NCBI GenBank assembly: GCA_016712665.1
Contig: JADJQP010000009.1
Coordinates: 23,959-87,958, forward strand
From: Bacteroidota bacterium
GTDB lineage: Bacteria; Bacteroidota; Bacteroidia; Chitinophagales; Chitinophagaceae
Length of the DNA: 64,000 nt
Reading direction: 5' to 3'
Position numbers and translations under genes: made by a program. Each line of letters opens with the position of its first letter. The stretch's first letter is position 1. Positions 48,571 through 60,394 of this stretch are shown piece after piece. The notes under the pieces were generated by a model that was not told where the DNA came from, searched no databases, and worked only from the letters and a program-made list of their open reading frames with translations.

Positions 48571-51500
48571 ATGAAAACACATCTCAATCCTTTTATTCCT
48601 TTGCTCCTAGTTCTGTCCACCTTGTTCACTGCATCAGCATTTGCACAATATACGGCAACCCCTCACTTGCTTAAGGACATCAACACCCTGCCTGCGAATT
48701 CCAATTTTGCGAAACCGATTGAATTTAATGGCAAACTCCTCTTTAGCGCAAGAGATTGGCGATATGGTGATGAACTTTGGGTTTCAGACGGAACAGCCAA
48801 CGGCACAAGCTTGCTCAAGGATATCAATCCAGGGTTTTCCAGTTCCGATATGAGTACACCTGTTAAAATCAGCACAGGTATTGTATTTGCCGCTAGCACT
48901 GCAACAAATGGTTATGAATTGTGGATTTCCGATGGCACCAGCAATGGAACAAAATTGATCAAGGATATTGCACCAGGTGGCAAAGATGCCATTGGCGAGG
49001 TCAAAATGGAGGTATTGAATAATAAAGTGTTTTTTAAAGCCAACCCCAATGATGGAACTGGTGAAGAACTGTGGGTAACCGATGGCACAGAAAATGTCAC
49101 ACAAATGATTAAAGACATCAATTCTGGTGCACTATGTGCGGGATATTTATGTAGGCAGCGCTGGCGCTACACCTACAACTTTTGTAGAAAACAACAACCT
49201 CTTGTACTTCTTTGCCGATTCTTTTACAGTAGGCAGAGAACTTTGGGTTACCGACGGCACCTCAAACAATACCCGCAGAATTGCAGACATTTACCCTGGC
49301 CCAAACTCACCTGGCGCTTCGGTGGCAAAATCATTTAAATCCAAAATATACTTTAGGGCAAATTCAGGTGTTGGGGGATTTGAATTGTACGTGTCAGATG
49401 GCACCAAATCAGGAACCAAAATTTTAAAAGACATCAACCCGGGCAACACCAGTTCTACTCCCGATTTTTTAACAGAACACAATGGTTACCTCTATTTTAC
49501 GGCAAATGTTTCAGGCAAGGGCCAGGAAATGTGGAGAACCGATGGTACAGATACCGGCACCCAATTGTTCTATGAATTCATCACAGGCAGTGTTGCTAGC
49601 AGTCCCAACAATTTTATTTCTACCCCAAAAGGATTGTTTTTTACCGCCAGAAGCACTGCTCAAGCTAGGGAATTGTATATCACCAATGGCACCACTATTG
49701 GTACGGTTCGGCTCTCTGATTTTAATACCAACGGTGACGGTGTTACCACTCAAAATGCATTGGCATATTTCAATGGATCTCTGTTTATAAAAGGCGTTGA
49801 CAAAAACTTTGTAGATGCCATTTATACCAGCGATGGCACTACCCTTGGTTCTAAATTCTTTAAAAATACCAATACTGCCACTGCCGCTGCTTCCTTAGAT
49901 TTCATGGGACTATCCGGCACTGATTTTTATTTTTCAGCATATACCGATTCACTGGGAACTGAGCTTTATAAAACGTATGGAACAGCAACTGGTACGAAAA
50001 TTTTAACCGACCTTGTTGCAGGCGCTGGCTCTTCTAACCCATTTAACATGCTGGAATATAAAGGCCTTCAGTTTTTTATTGGCACCTATGTTTCAGTAAA
50101 CGGCAGTAGGTATGAGATTTACAGCACAGATGGCACCGAAAACGGCACAAAGCGGTTAAACTCCGCCAATTCCGACACATTTCCTTTCAACGTAACCGAA
50201 ATGGTTCTTTTTAATGGTGAATTGTATTTCACTGCCGAAAATGATCAATATGGATCAGAAGTTTGGAGAACCGATGGAACTTATGCGGGAACAAAACTCG
50301 TAACCGATATCGTTCCAGGTTCCGAATCTTCCGGACCACGACAATATTTGGTTGCCGGTGACAACTTGTTTTTTGGCGCTTTGACCCTAACGGAAGGATT
50401 GGAATTGTATGCCATCAATAAAAACACAAAAAAAGCCATATTGGTTAAAGACATCTTTCCAGGTGCAGATAATAGTGACCCCAATAGTTTTTGTGCTTAT
50501 AAGAACAAATTGTATTTTAATGCTGCTGACAAAATCGACAATTATGAGCTGTGGGAGAGTGATGGGACTAACTTAGGCACCAAATTGGTTAAAGATATTT
50601 CTAACTCCACCAACGGATATCCAAATCAACTAATTGTAGTGAATAACCTGCTTGTATTTTCAGCATCCGATTCAAACAGCAACTTTGAATTGTGGCGCAG
50701 TGATGGCACGGCAAGTGGAACCTACTTAATTCGGGAAATCAATGGCACGGATGGCGCTTTTCCGCAGCTTCAGACAGTATACAACAACCAACTTTACCTA
50801 AGTTGCTATAGCGATACTTTTGGAACTGAATTATGGGTAACAAACGGCACCAAATCTGGCACTTATTTACCAAGGGAAATTTTAGTAGGCAAAGACTATA
50901 CTTATACTCCCGATTTTGGCTATTTTTATGCTGCTAAAAACCGTGTGTACTATTTGGCAAATGACTCTGTATTTGGTGATGAATTGTATAGCTCCAATGG
51001 CAGCACAACAGGCACCCGGATATTGGCAGATATTGCCGCTGGTACTTTGGGTTCAAGCCCTTATAATTTTACCCTATTTAAGCATAGGTTGTATTTTACC
51101 GCCGAATATCCAGAATTTGGGAATGAATGGTTGTATGTAGAACCAGAGCTAAACTTGTTCAATACAAAAGATGTAAAAATAATCAACGGCAGTACAAATA
51201 CCGGATTTGGAGATAGCACCTTATTTGGAGATGTTATTCGCTGGAATCCCAAAACCCAAACATTTGTACTTCGCAATGTAGGTGTGGATACAGCCACTAT
51301 AACATCCATTAGCATTACCGGACAGTCGGATGCATTTCAGTATAAAATGCCGATTAAAAAATCATTGGGTGAATTGGATACCACACATTTAAAAATAACA
51401 GCAGCCCCTACATTAGAAGGCTTAAATACTGCCACCATTTCCATTAGTTGGAAAATTGGGGACGAACCCATGACCTTTACATACAATGTTTCTGTTAACG

Positions 51501-51766
51501 GGTTACCAAACAACAAAACCACACCTATAACTCCTTCAAGTTTGGTGTTAGAACCCAATCCAGTAGCTAGTAATTCTATAATAACCGCACAATTGCCCGT
51601 GAACAGCAGAAACTGGCAATTGACCGATTTGAATGGCAGAATCGTTCAGGAAGGATTGGCATCAGGTGCAGAACTGTCTTTTGTTGCTCCGCAAAATGGC
51701 ATGTACATTTTTACCGTATTCACCCTTGATGGAAAAACCCAATCCACAAAAATATTGGTGCAATAA
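48571..51766 (+). CDS. T9SS-sorted ELWxxDGT-repeat surface protein (one frameshift)
   Basis: A protein of about 1,065 residues. I use the ATG at 48571, which opens a signal peptide ending ASAFAQ. About sixteen repeats of 45-60 residues follow, each with a core of the form ELW-x-S/T-DGT-x-x-GT-x-x-x-KDI-x-PG (for example ELWVSDGTANGTSLLKDINPG and EVWRTDGTYAGTKLVTDIVPG). They probably build beta-propellers. The frame breaks near 49130; the corrected text reads KDINSGAHYVRDIYVGSAG. Then comes an immunoglobulin/ASH-like domain (TFVLRNVGVDTATITSISITG) and a T9SS type A sorting domain (LEPNPVASNSI, ending KILVQ). The protein is displayed on the surface; its ligand is unknown. Confidence 0.9.
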
Positions 51767-51905
51767 TGTAGGTTTATGTAAGTGTTCTATTAGGTGTAAG
51801 TTGCTTTCTGTTTGCTGAACCATTTGCATTTGCCAAGGAATCAGAATTCAAGCCAAATACTCAAAACACAACAAATCATTCATGAATCAAATTCAATTTT
51901 GAAGC

Positions 51906-52823
51906 ATGAAAATTACACTAAGTATTTCTACTCTTTTTATTGCAACCACATTTGCACTCATCATTCAATCATGCGGACAAAACCCCAAACAATCGAATAC
52001 TACTGCTACAAGTGGAGTGCAAACAACAAGTGCGGATGACTTCGAAGTAACTTTAGACAAATCCTTTTACATGTCGGGCACAGAAATCAATGATTTGTAT
52101 ATCAATGCCACAATTACAAGCGGCACTGTAAAGGAAAATACGGATATAGAGATTGTAAAAAAATCAAATCCCGATGAAAGAGTTACAGGTACCATTTACA
52201 GGGTAGATGATATCAATTTCAAAACCATTCATTCTGCATCAGCCGGTAGTCAAGCGGTGCTCTATTTTAAGGTCAATAATGACAAAAAATTCCCGCTGAG
52301 CTATACAGGTGATGAATATTATTTGGTAAAAAAAGGCAAGGCAATAGCGCAACAAACCAGCCAAAAATCAAACGGAAAAGCAGAAATTTTGGTGGACGGA
52401 AAAGCCTGGTCTTATGACTATTATAAAATATACCATTATACCAAAAACAATGGGGTTAGAAAAAGCCCTGCCAGCATGCTGATCACCTTCACCAAGAAAA
52501 ATGAGAGGTTAAAAAACACCCCAGAAGAATTGTTGGAAATTATCATTTTTACCGATGCTAAAAATGCCCAAACTTATTCTAAAGAAAAATTGGAAATTAC
52601 TTTTAACAGCGAATTTGATGGGCAGGAAAAGAATTATTACAGGAACAAAACTTTTACTGAAAACGCCAATGCATCCATCAGCAAATACGAGGAAAACAAC
52701 GGAAAGGCCAAAGTTTCAGGAAAATATGTTTCTGAGTTGAGAGAGTTCACTTGCAGCACATGTCCCAAAAAGAAAATAGAAATTACATTTGAAGATTTGG
52801 ACGCAGAATTGTACGACCAATAA
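51906..52823 (+). CDS. Lipoprotein of unknown function
   Basis: A 305-residue lipoprotein. The signal (MKITLSISTLFIATTFALII) ends in the lipobox IQSC at about residue 24. A threonine/serine-rich linker and then a beta-rich body follow (FEVTLDKSFYMSGTEINDLYINATI, YLVKKGKAIAQQTSQKSNGKAEILVDGKAWSYDYYKIYHY), ending with a conserved CSTCPKKKIEITFEDLD cysteine pair. No domain is recognised. It converges with the response-regulator gene. The frame is intact over its whole length. Confidence 0.75.
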   Translation: MKITLSISTLFIATTFALIIQSCGQNPKQSNTTATSGVQTTSADDFEVTLDKSFYMSGTEINDLYINATITSGTVKENTDIEIVKKSNPDERVTGTIYRVDDINFKTIHSASAGSQAVLYFKVNNDKKFPLSYTGDEYYLVKKGKAIAQQTSQKSNGKAEILVDGKAWSYDYYKIYHYTKNNGVRKSPASMLITFTKKNERLKNTPEELLEIIIFTDAKNAQTYSKEKLEITFNSEFDGQEKNYYRNKTFTENANASISKYEENNGKAKVSGKYVSELREFTCSTCPKKKIEITFEDLDAELYDQ

Positions 52824-52840
52824 CCTAAGATTATTTGAAA

Positions 52841-53586
52841 TTACAAGCAACGGTATTTTTCTAAAAACTCTTCTTTTTTCGCCCTACTGATACTGATCAA
52901 ACTACCGTCTAACATCTCGGCGTAGCCTGCATTCCCCTTAATATATTTAACAACATAATTCAGGTTTACCAAATGGCTGTGGTGAATTCTAAAAAAAATG
53001 GTTCCCCCCAATTTTTCTTCCACATCTTTCAAGGTTTTTGCAGTGGTTTTTTTTTCCCAGATTTTAAATAAATATGCGTGTAATTGCTATCACTTTCAAA
53101 GCGAATAATATCCTCCGCATTAAAAACTGCAAGGTGTCGCCTATGTTTAAGGCAATTTTATCTTGTGCCTGTTTTTGCGCTGAACTGGTTTAACAATGCT
53201 GCAATTTGGTTCTGCATTTTTTCTTGATTGCCAACAATCACTTTTTTCACCGCTGCCACCAGCTCCAAACCATCAATGGGCTTGAGCAAATAATCTACAG
53301 CACTTACCTTAAATGCTTTTATGGCAAATTGGTTATAGGCAGTGGTAAAAATTACTTTAAAGTGTATTTCCTTGGTTTCTTCCAATACTTCAAACCCATT
53401 TTTAAATGGCATTTCAATATCCAGAAACACCAAATCGGGCTTCAATTCTAAAATAGCGGCAATGCCCTCTCTACTATCAGAGTACAAACCCAACACCTGT
53501 ACTTCATGTTCAAAATGCTGATGCAATTGAATCTGCAACACTTCTAGTGCATCCTTTTCATCATCAATACAAATTATCTTTATCAT
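52841..53586 (-). CDS. LytTR-family response regulator (frameshifted)
   Basis: A response regulator of about 247 residues. The receiver domain (residues 1-125) has the acidic pocket CIDDEKDAL, the phospho-acceptor VFLDIEMP (Asp in LDIE), the conserved TTAYNQF and the lysine in DYLLKPIDG. The frame breaks once or more near 53040-53160. The second half is a LytTR DNA-binding domain (GGTIFFRIHHSHLVNLNYV, LDGSLISISRAKKEEF). Its start overlaps the kinase stop by four bases, so it is the cognate partner of the propeller-sensor kinase. It would act as a transcription factor; targets are unknown, though neighbouring surface genes are candidates. Confidence 0.88.
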
Positions 53587-56500
53587 ACTTCTTTTTCTAT
53601 TACAGGTAACATAATTTCAATTCGGGTGCCGCAGTGATTTTCGTTGTCGTCCATTAAATCCACTATAGCAACTTTACTTCCTGTTTGCCCCAAAAGGCCC
53701 AACCTATCATGGGTAATTTGCATTCCAAAACTTTTAGATTTCAATGCACTTTTGCTGCCCAGTTCTTTGGCTTTGGCCCTTCCTACCCCATTATCGGTAA
53801 CACATACCTTAAGCAGATTTTTATCCATTTGTTCAAATGAAATATGGATAAAACCCTCCCCTTTTTTGTGCAACAAACCATGCCAAATTGCATTCTCTAC
53901 ATAAGGCTGTAAAATCATGGTGGGTATTTGTATTTTGTCTACCACAAGACCTTCTGAAAATGTAAATTTCACTTCAAATTGGCTGTCAAAGCGCATTTTT
54001 CTAAATCCGTATACAACTCCAGCAATTCCAATTCTTCTGATATACTTACACTCTTCTTTTGGCTCTGTTCTAAGATTACACGTATTAACCGGCTAAACTT
54101 GGTGAGGTACATGGAAGCCAAAGTGGGTTCGTTTTTCAAAATGTACTTTTGAATGCTGTTCATGGCATTGAACATAAAATGGGGATTCATTTGTGCACGC
54201 AATGCCTTCATTTCTGTTTCAGCCAATTTTTGAGAATATTCCGCCCTTAATTGGGCCGCCTTTTTTACTGATTTTACCCTTTGGTTGTATATATAATACA
54301 CCGTGGCTCCTACCAACAATATTGCACCCAATAAAAACCACCAAGTTTTATAAAATGGAGACCTCACTACCAAAACAATCTCGGTAATATCCGACTTGAT
54401 TAAATTGCTATTTTCTACCCAAATTTTCAATATATAACGTCCAGGGGCCAATCCCGAATAAGAAAGCAAATAGTTTATTCCCATTTTTTGGGGCAATTTA
54501 TCAATGCCTACCATTTGATAATAATAAGTATTCTGCTGCCCGTTTGAATACGAAGTACTTCCCACATTTAAGCTAATAAATCCATTGTTATAGGGCCATA
54601 AAATTCAGTTGTATTTAAAAAAGGATAACGCAACTCCCCAATTTTAATATTGGATAAAATCAATTTGGGCTTTGTGGTATTAAAACGAAATTCATTCAAG
54701 TTTAAAAAACAGTATTTCGACCAATCGGGCACCACCAAAATATTGTTGATGATACACAACTGTCTCTCCAAGCTATTGTTCAGCAATCCCTGATTTCTCC
54801 TGATCAAAGCCTTTACCCTTTTTACCGACAAGTCTATACACAACAAGCCGTCTAAAGTGGCCACCCACAAATGGTTCTTGCTGTCTAGCACCAGTCCATT
54901 TGCACGGTGGGTTGCTGTACCAAACTCAGGTTTTGTTGAGTGGTTTGATTACATTGGGCTTACCCTGATCCAACCAAAATTCTGAAATGCCACTTTCAAA
55001 ATCCGTAAACCAAAATGGTTCTTACTGTCACAAATTAAATCTATGGTTTTTCTAATGGGATTGCTGGTTGCAGTTACCTTGCCAGAAAACCTTTTAAACT
55101 GCAAGGTGCTTTTATTTAATTGAAACAAGCCATCTGGAGATACACACCAAACATTTCCGAGTTGATCTTCAGCTATCGCAGATACATAAAACAAACCCAA
55201 TTTATTTAAATCTATGGCTTTTTTAAATGCCGAATCTCTGTTGTGGCGGTAAACAAAAAGTCCATCCTGGGCAGCCGTTAAGAACAAATTCTGTTGTTTG
55301 TCTACAAACATATAAATAATGTTATTCTGCGTATTTTCGGGCAAGGTTAAATTTACTTTTGCATAGGTATTTAGGTTTATATTAAATGAAAAAACACCCC
55401 TATTGGTACTTAGCCAAAGGTGGTTTGCATCATACTTACACATGGCATACACTTAAAATTAAGTCCAATATTTAATGGGTAATTTTTCTTTTGTTTATTG
55501 ACAATATCATAGGTCAAAATTCCTGAAAATCTGAAATCCAATAGTACAAATGGTTGTTGGTAGCCACGGTTTGTTCAATTTCAATTCCAAATTCATTTGC
55601 TGGATTGGTCACGTGTAGCACATTCAAATGCTGGTTTTGCGCTGCCATTTGATACAAACCCCATAGGTACAAAACCACAGATTTCCTTCCTGGTCCTTTA
55701 TGGTTCTTTCTACATGTGAAGGGGTATAAGAAAATCGGGAAAGTCAACTTTAATGGGCGAAAAAGTATGGGTAACAGTATTAAAGAGCAGTGTACCTTCC
55801 AACAGCAATTCTGTTGGATTCAAAAATTGTAAACTTATAAAAATCCCATCGTTCACCCAGTTTCCTTCATGGTAACTCGGGTATTTATAGTTGGAAAATT
55901 GTTTTGTTTTTAAATCAAACCGAAACAAGCCTTTTCCTGAGGAACCCATCCACAAACAATTCCTAATGGTATCTGCTGCCAAATTGTTTAATGAAAGTCC
56001 CTTGTCGGCCTTGTGCAATACCGGTTTTAAGTTGGCATTTACCTCATACAATCCGAAGGTGGTAGAAACCCAAATTGTGCCTGCAATAGGCTCAACCATA
56101 TCGATTACCCGCGGGTAAATACCGTCGATGGGTTCTATAAGATATTTTACAGTTTGTGTTTTCTCATTCCACAATCCCAGTCCTTTTTTCTGGGTTCCAT
56201 ACCACATATTTCCGCTTTTGTCTCTGTAAAAAACCAGGGGTTGGTTGTCGGCGAGTTCTGTTATTGCTTTCTTCGTATAATCGGGCACCAAAAACTGCCG
56301 TTTCACGGGATCGAAATACATGATGGCACTGAGGGAACTGCATAATATTAATTTGGTTTTTTTATCATAATAAACGCCATATAGAATGTTGTCCAAATTC
56401 CGGCCTTCAATTTTGGGTGCTGCATAATGGGTGAAGTATTTATTGTCGTAGGTGTACAAACCATTTTGAGTGGCAAACCACATTTGGCCTGTAGCATCTT

Positions 56501-56635
56501 GTGTAGCATTGTACAAAATCTGTACTCAAGCCCACATTTTCACCCAGCTAATTGTACCTAAATTGCCTTACCTCTTGGGCATAGGTAAACGCGAACAACA
56601 ACAGATTGAAGCATAAGAATAGGGCCCCTAAGCAT
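53583..56635 (-). CDS. Sensor histidine kinase with propeller repeats, LytS-type (about seven frameshifts)
   Basis: One gene of about 1,017 codons. A start ATG at 56635 gives a signal-anchor after one C is removed (MLRGLFLCFNLLLFAFTYAQ). The sensor is a periplasmic propeller of two-component-regulator repeats (DATGQMWFATQNGLYTYD, AGTIWVSTTFGLYEV, DQLGNVWCVSPDGLFQL, NHLWVATLDGLLCIDL), followed by a Y_Y_Y-type beta domain (LSYSGLAPGRYILKIWVE). One membrane helix follows (WWFLLGAILLVGATVYYIY). The cytoplasmic kinase is the LytS/YehU class: LRAQMNPHFMFNAMNSIQKY (phospho-His) and HATPase motifs LQPYVENAIWHGL and TDNGVG. The response-regulator gene follows with a four-base overlap. Confidence 0.88.
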
Positions 56636-56913
56636 TGCTCAAAATAATGGGAATCACACTAGGTATCCTAACAGTGCTGCGGTATGCCTTTACACTGCTT
56701 TCTGCACCAACAATTCTCTTGATTATCCTACCCAGCATCCGCAAATTCATTTTACACAAGCAAACAAGGGGGGGTGTAAGTTAAGAAAGACAGAAAGGGC
56801 TGTGCTGGAATGCAGTAAAAAAATATCAGAAACTTACCATAGTAAGACGGTGAAATTTGAGCAAATGGAACAAAATCTGAGTATTTGGAAATATAGGTTC
56901 GGTTTTCAGAAGT

Positions 56914-57255
56914 TTATTTCTTCTTTTTCGAGGCTTTTGCCTGTGCATTAAAATCCAATGCCATGCATATCCATTTTTCGAAATCTGCATTCGATGCCAT
57001 ACCGCCTTCATCTACTAAAACGTAACCCCACATGGGTCGTTTGGTAAAATCCATGGTTCTACAACCATTTTGTTCTACCGCTGCTTCATGCAATTCACGG
57101 GGAATGCGCAACATCATTTCATCTTTGATGATGCCCACACACATTTTTCCGTTGTACATAAACACCAAGCCACCCATCATTTCCTTTTCTTCTACATTTT
57201 CTAAAACAGAAAATCGGTTTCGAATTCTTGACGCCAAGGTTTGGTTGTATGCCAT
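56914..57255 (-). CDS. TfoX/Sxy N-terminal domain protein
   Basis: A 113-residue protein matching the TfoX N-terminal domain: SRIRNRFSVLENVEEKEMMGGLVFMYNGKMCVGI, MLRIPRELHEAAVE and GYVLVDEGGMASNADFEKWICMALDF, then a lysine-rich end (KASKKKK). In gamma-proteobacteria TfoX/Sxy switches on competence genes; stand-alone N-terminal domains in Bacteroidota have no proven role. The frame is intact. It lies upstream of, and on the same strand as, the sensor-kinase gene, with 278 bases between them; in that stretch I see no further gene, and it must hold the kinase promoter. Confidence 0.9.
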   Translation of the reverse strand: MAYNQTLASRIRNRFSVLENVEEKEMMGGLVFMYNGKMCVGIIKDEMMLRIPRELHEAAVEQNGCRTMDFTKRPMWGYVLVDEGGMASNADFEKWICMALDFNAQAKASKKKK

Positions 57256-57441
57256 TAATTAAAAATGTTTATTAAAACAAAAGTAAAACCTTTTTTCAAA
57301 AATGTCCATAACCAGATTTATAAGGAGAAACATTTACATCGAAAAACATCAATAAAAATAACTCTCCTAAAATATTTTATTACAAAAGAAATCCAAGTAC
57401 CATCCATTTGCGTATATCCCTTCATACAAAATACAAACTAC

Positions 57442-59241
57442 ATGGAATACATAAACAAACTTCTCCTAACAGCTTTTGCTGCATTTTTTTCAAATGCCGC
57501 ATTGGCTCACACTGAATTTGAACACACGGGAAATCTATTGGTAACAGCAAGATTGGATGGCAGCCAATCAATACCAGCTGTAACTACAAACGCCAGCGGT
57601 ATAGCCTCAGTGTTCATCAATTCAACTATGGATACCGCAAAAATTCAAGTAACAGTAAACGGGCTTTCGGGGGGCATTACTGGCATACATATTCATGAGG
57701 GGAAAAAGGGAAGCAGTGGCGCCGTGGTTACGGACTTGGCTACCAAACTGGTTGGCAACACTTCTCAATTATTAATTGCGGGTACTTCACTTACCAAAAC
57801 TTGGATTTCAAAACTTCTTTCAGGTCAATATTATATAAATATACATACCCTGGCCAATCCTGGGGGTGAAATTCGAGGCCAATTGACTTTAGAAACCGAT
57901 TGGAGTTTTACAGCTTGGGTAAATGGCGCACAACAAGTGCCATCGGTTACAACCACAGCTTATGGTATGGTAGTTTTTAATTTAAATAAAGACAACAGTA
58001 CCATAGAATATAAAGGCGTATTTGATGGTTTAAGCGGTGCAGTTACAGGTATCCATTTACACACTGGGGCCAAGGGTTCCACAGGTGGAGTTGTTTTGGA
58101 TTTATCGGGCAACTATAGCAACAAAGTATTGATGGGAAGTGCCGATCCTAGCAGTTTTCTAGCAGATTTAATGTTGGGAAATATTTATATCAATTTGCAT
58201 ACTGCACTCAATCCGAATGGTGAAATCAGAGGCCAACTTGGAGTAGACAATCATTTGGCTTTTGATGCATGGATGAATGGCGCCAAAGCAGGCACACCAG
58301 TTCCCGAAGTAGCACTGGCTTCAGTTAAAATTGCAACAACCCTGGATACCATTTGGTACAATATTGCTTCAAACTTGGATGTAAAGGATACTATAAATGG
58401 TTTGCATTTTCACCACAGCATGGGCATACTTGATTTGGATGCTGGTTTGAACGGGAATATGGCTATGGGTATGGTTACGGGTTCAGAACTTACTGCCAAA
58501 ATTATTCAAGAATTTATGGCAGGCACTATATATTTAGCATTTCATAGCAAAGCTATCCAGCAGTAAAACTCAAGGTGATGTTTTGCCTCTAAAAAGAGAA
58601 GGTTTTGTAATGCAATTGAGTGGCTTAAATCAATCTCCAAAAGTAGTCAGCACGGGCACAGGAAATGGCATTGTAACAATTAACAGAGACCATAACAGTG
58701 CACACATAATGGCGGCATATGCAAATTTATCTGGCCCAGCTACAGGCATTCACTTTCATTTAGGTGTTGCTGGCAGCAACGGGGGTGTGCTTCGCGATTT
58801 AATGGCCAATCACACAGCCAATGGCAATAGCGGTATTGTTGCATTTTATTGGAATAGCAAAAGCAGTCCAGCATTTTCAATGTCTGACGCAATAAAATTT
58901 GATAAAGACAGCGTTTATATCAATGTTCATACATCAATTCATCCAAATGGTGAGTTGAGAAGCCAAGCCAACCGTGACTTCAGCGCGGCAGAGTTTGCTG
59001 CTTCAATTACATCTATTCAAACTCAAAAAATAAAATTATATCCAAATCCTGCAAATCAAATATTAAATATTGACATGGCAAATGACCAAATTTCCGCTGT
59101 TCAAATACTTGATGGTACTGGTCGCCTGGTGCTGAGCAGTAATGATAAAACAATATCCATTTCTGATTTGAACAATGGCATTTACACCGTTATCATTAAA
59201 ACAGAAAAGCCATATTTAGTAACAATTTCATTAAAATTTAA
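57442..59241 (+). CDS. CHRD-repeat surface protein with T9SS sorting domain (two frameshifts)
   Basis: A secreted protein of about 600 residues. The ATG at 57442 opens a signal peptide ending NAALAH. Four CHRD-type repeats follow. Each has a core like GLSGGITGIHIHEGKKGSSG and YYINIHTLANPGGEIRGQL: the second reads GIHLHTGAKGSTGG, the fourth GIHFHLGVAGSNGG. The third is degenerate (GLHFHHSMGILDLD). A break near 58560 separates repeats three and four. The last domain is a T9SS type A sorting domain (LYPNPANQILNID, NNGIYTVIIKTEK). The raw frame then runs on; adding one A gives KAIFSNNFIKI and a stop at 59239-59241, the usual T9SS ending. Conserved histidines suggest metal binding. Confidence 0.9.
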
Positions 59242-59266
59242 AGGGGAGGTTTTGTTTTGTTACTTG

Positions 59267-59294
59267 CAAATGCCGGCCTTAGGGCTGGCATTTG
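59267..59294. terminator. Convergent hairpin terminator
   Basis: CAAATGCC pairs with GGCATTTG, extended by GGCC/GGGCT. It lies between the CHRD gene and the VF530 gene, which converge. A clear T-run is missing on the plus side, so strength is uncertain. Confidence 0.6.
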
Positions 59295-59525
59295 TCATTT
59301 ATCCACCTCATACCGCTTTAAAAACACATACAAAGCCTCTACTTTGGCCCTCGCCCAGGGTGTTTTGCGCAGAAATTTCAAACTGCTTTTTATGCTTGGA
59401 TCATGCGTAAAACAATTGATTTGCACCTGTTCCCCCATATACTCCCAACCATAATTTTCTACCATATGCAACAGTATCTGTTCTAAGGTAACACCGTGCA
59501 AGGGATCAGGATTTTTGCTGCTCAT
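59295..59525 (-). CDS. VF530 family (DUF2132) DNA-binding protein
   Basis: A 76-residue protein. The sequence MSSKNPDPLHGVTLEQILLHMVE, YGWEYMGEQVQINCFTHDPSIKSSLKFLRKTPWARAKVEALYV matches the VF530 family over its full length, including the signature CFTHDPSIKSSLKFLRKTPWAR. Members form a small helical fold reported to bind double-stranded DNA. The frame is intact. It converges with the CHRD gene and shares the hairpin between them. Confidence 0.93.
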   Translation of the reverse strand: MSSKNPDPLHGVTLEQILLHMVENYGWEYMGEQVQINCFTHDPSIKSSLKFLRKTPWARAKVEALYVFLKRYEVDK

Positions 59526-59612
59526 ACTTCGTGCGTTTCAACAATCAAATATAGGTTTGTACAATTGATTATCAAAAGACGACCAAGCACCTCATAATTT
59601 TCAAAAAGAATA

Positions 59613-60242
59613 TTACAATTTATAACGCCGCAATTTGAACCTGGTTTGTAAATTGTCTTCCAAGCCATCAACAAATTGAATATCTTTTAATGCAACCCCT
59701 ACCCCTTTAACATATCCTTGTTGGGATATGGAAGTATACCATTTGTATGTACCCGACAAATTCACATTTATTCTTGAACTATCAGCGGTTAACAGCACAT
59801 CCGTTGGCGTACCATTGATATTTTGTTTGCCAATTCCGTAAAAATAACGGTACAATTCATTGCATTTATGATACACAGCGGATGCTTCATTAAATGTAAA
59901 AAAGATGCCACTGGCATTGTTGGTGGCCATTAATTTATTGCCATCTTCATCAATAATAAATTGGGCAGAATCGGCATAATAGCCTTCAAGTCCAATCACT
60001 CCTTCAAACTTTTTAAAACTTCTGCCCCGAATGGTTTTTATTTCAGAAATGTACAATGAATCTTGTTTCATCTCAGAGGTTTCCACACCGTCTTTTACCG
60101 TGTAAATATCATAAATCCAATAACTCCCTACCTGCCCTGGCAGATACGCTGAAGCTGAGGTATCTGGTGCTGGGGGATCAATCTTTTTCTTCTTGCAAGC
60201 GGCGGTACTCACGATTAATAAAGCAATGCATATATATTTCAT
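59613..60242 (-). CDS. Lipoprotein of unknown function
   Basis: A 209-residue lipoprotein with the signal MKYICIALLIVSTAAC (lipidated cysteine at residue 16) followed by a positive KKKKIDPPAPD linker. The body begins YLPGQVGSYWIYDIYTVKDG, a pattern seen in many Bacteroidota lipoproteins with a predicted beta-barrel-like fold, and includes SAQFIIDEDGNKLMAT and a final VDGLEDNLQTRFKLRRYKL. No known family is identified. It is divergent from the next gene at 60395. Confidence 0.78.
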   Translation of the reverse strand: MKYICIALLIVSTAACKKKKIDPPAPDTSASAYLPGQVGSYWIYDIYTVKDGVETSEMKQDSLYISEIKTIRGRSFKKFEGVIGLEGYYADSAQFIIDEDGNKLMATNNASGIFFTFNEASAVYHKCNELYRYFYGIGKQNINGTPTDVLLTADSSRINVNLSGTYKWYTSISQQGYVKGVGVALKDIQFVDGLEDNLQTRFKLRRYKL

Positions 60243-60394
60243 GGATTAAAAACGAATGGGGAGAGAAAAACTTGTCATGACAATGTAATGCTGCGCATAA
60301 TATTAATTTCAATTATATTTTTCCAATAAAAACACCTCACTGCGGGTTCAAAATGTAACATTTTATCAGTATTGCGTTTTTTTATATAATCCGT

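Noticed and set aside
48447..48629. A 60-residue minus-strand open frame
   Set aside because: It is antisense to the promoter and signal-peptide region of the ELWxxDGT gene and has no coding character.
48571..51766. Repeat array as a CRISPR or tandem DNA repeat
   Set aside because: The periodicity is at protein level with variable spacing and diverged codons; there are no identical short repeats with unique spacers.
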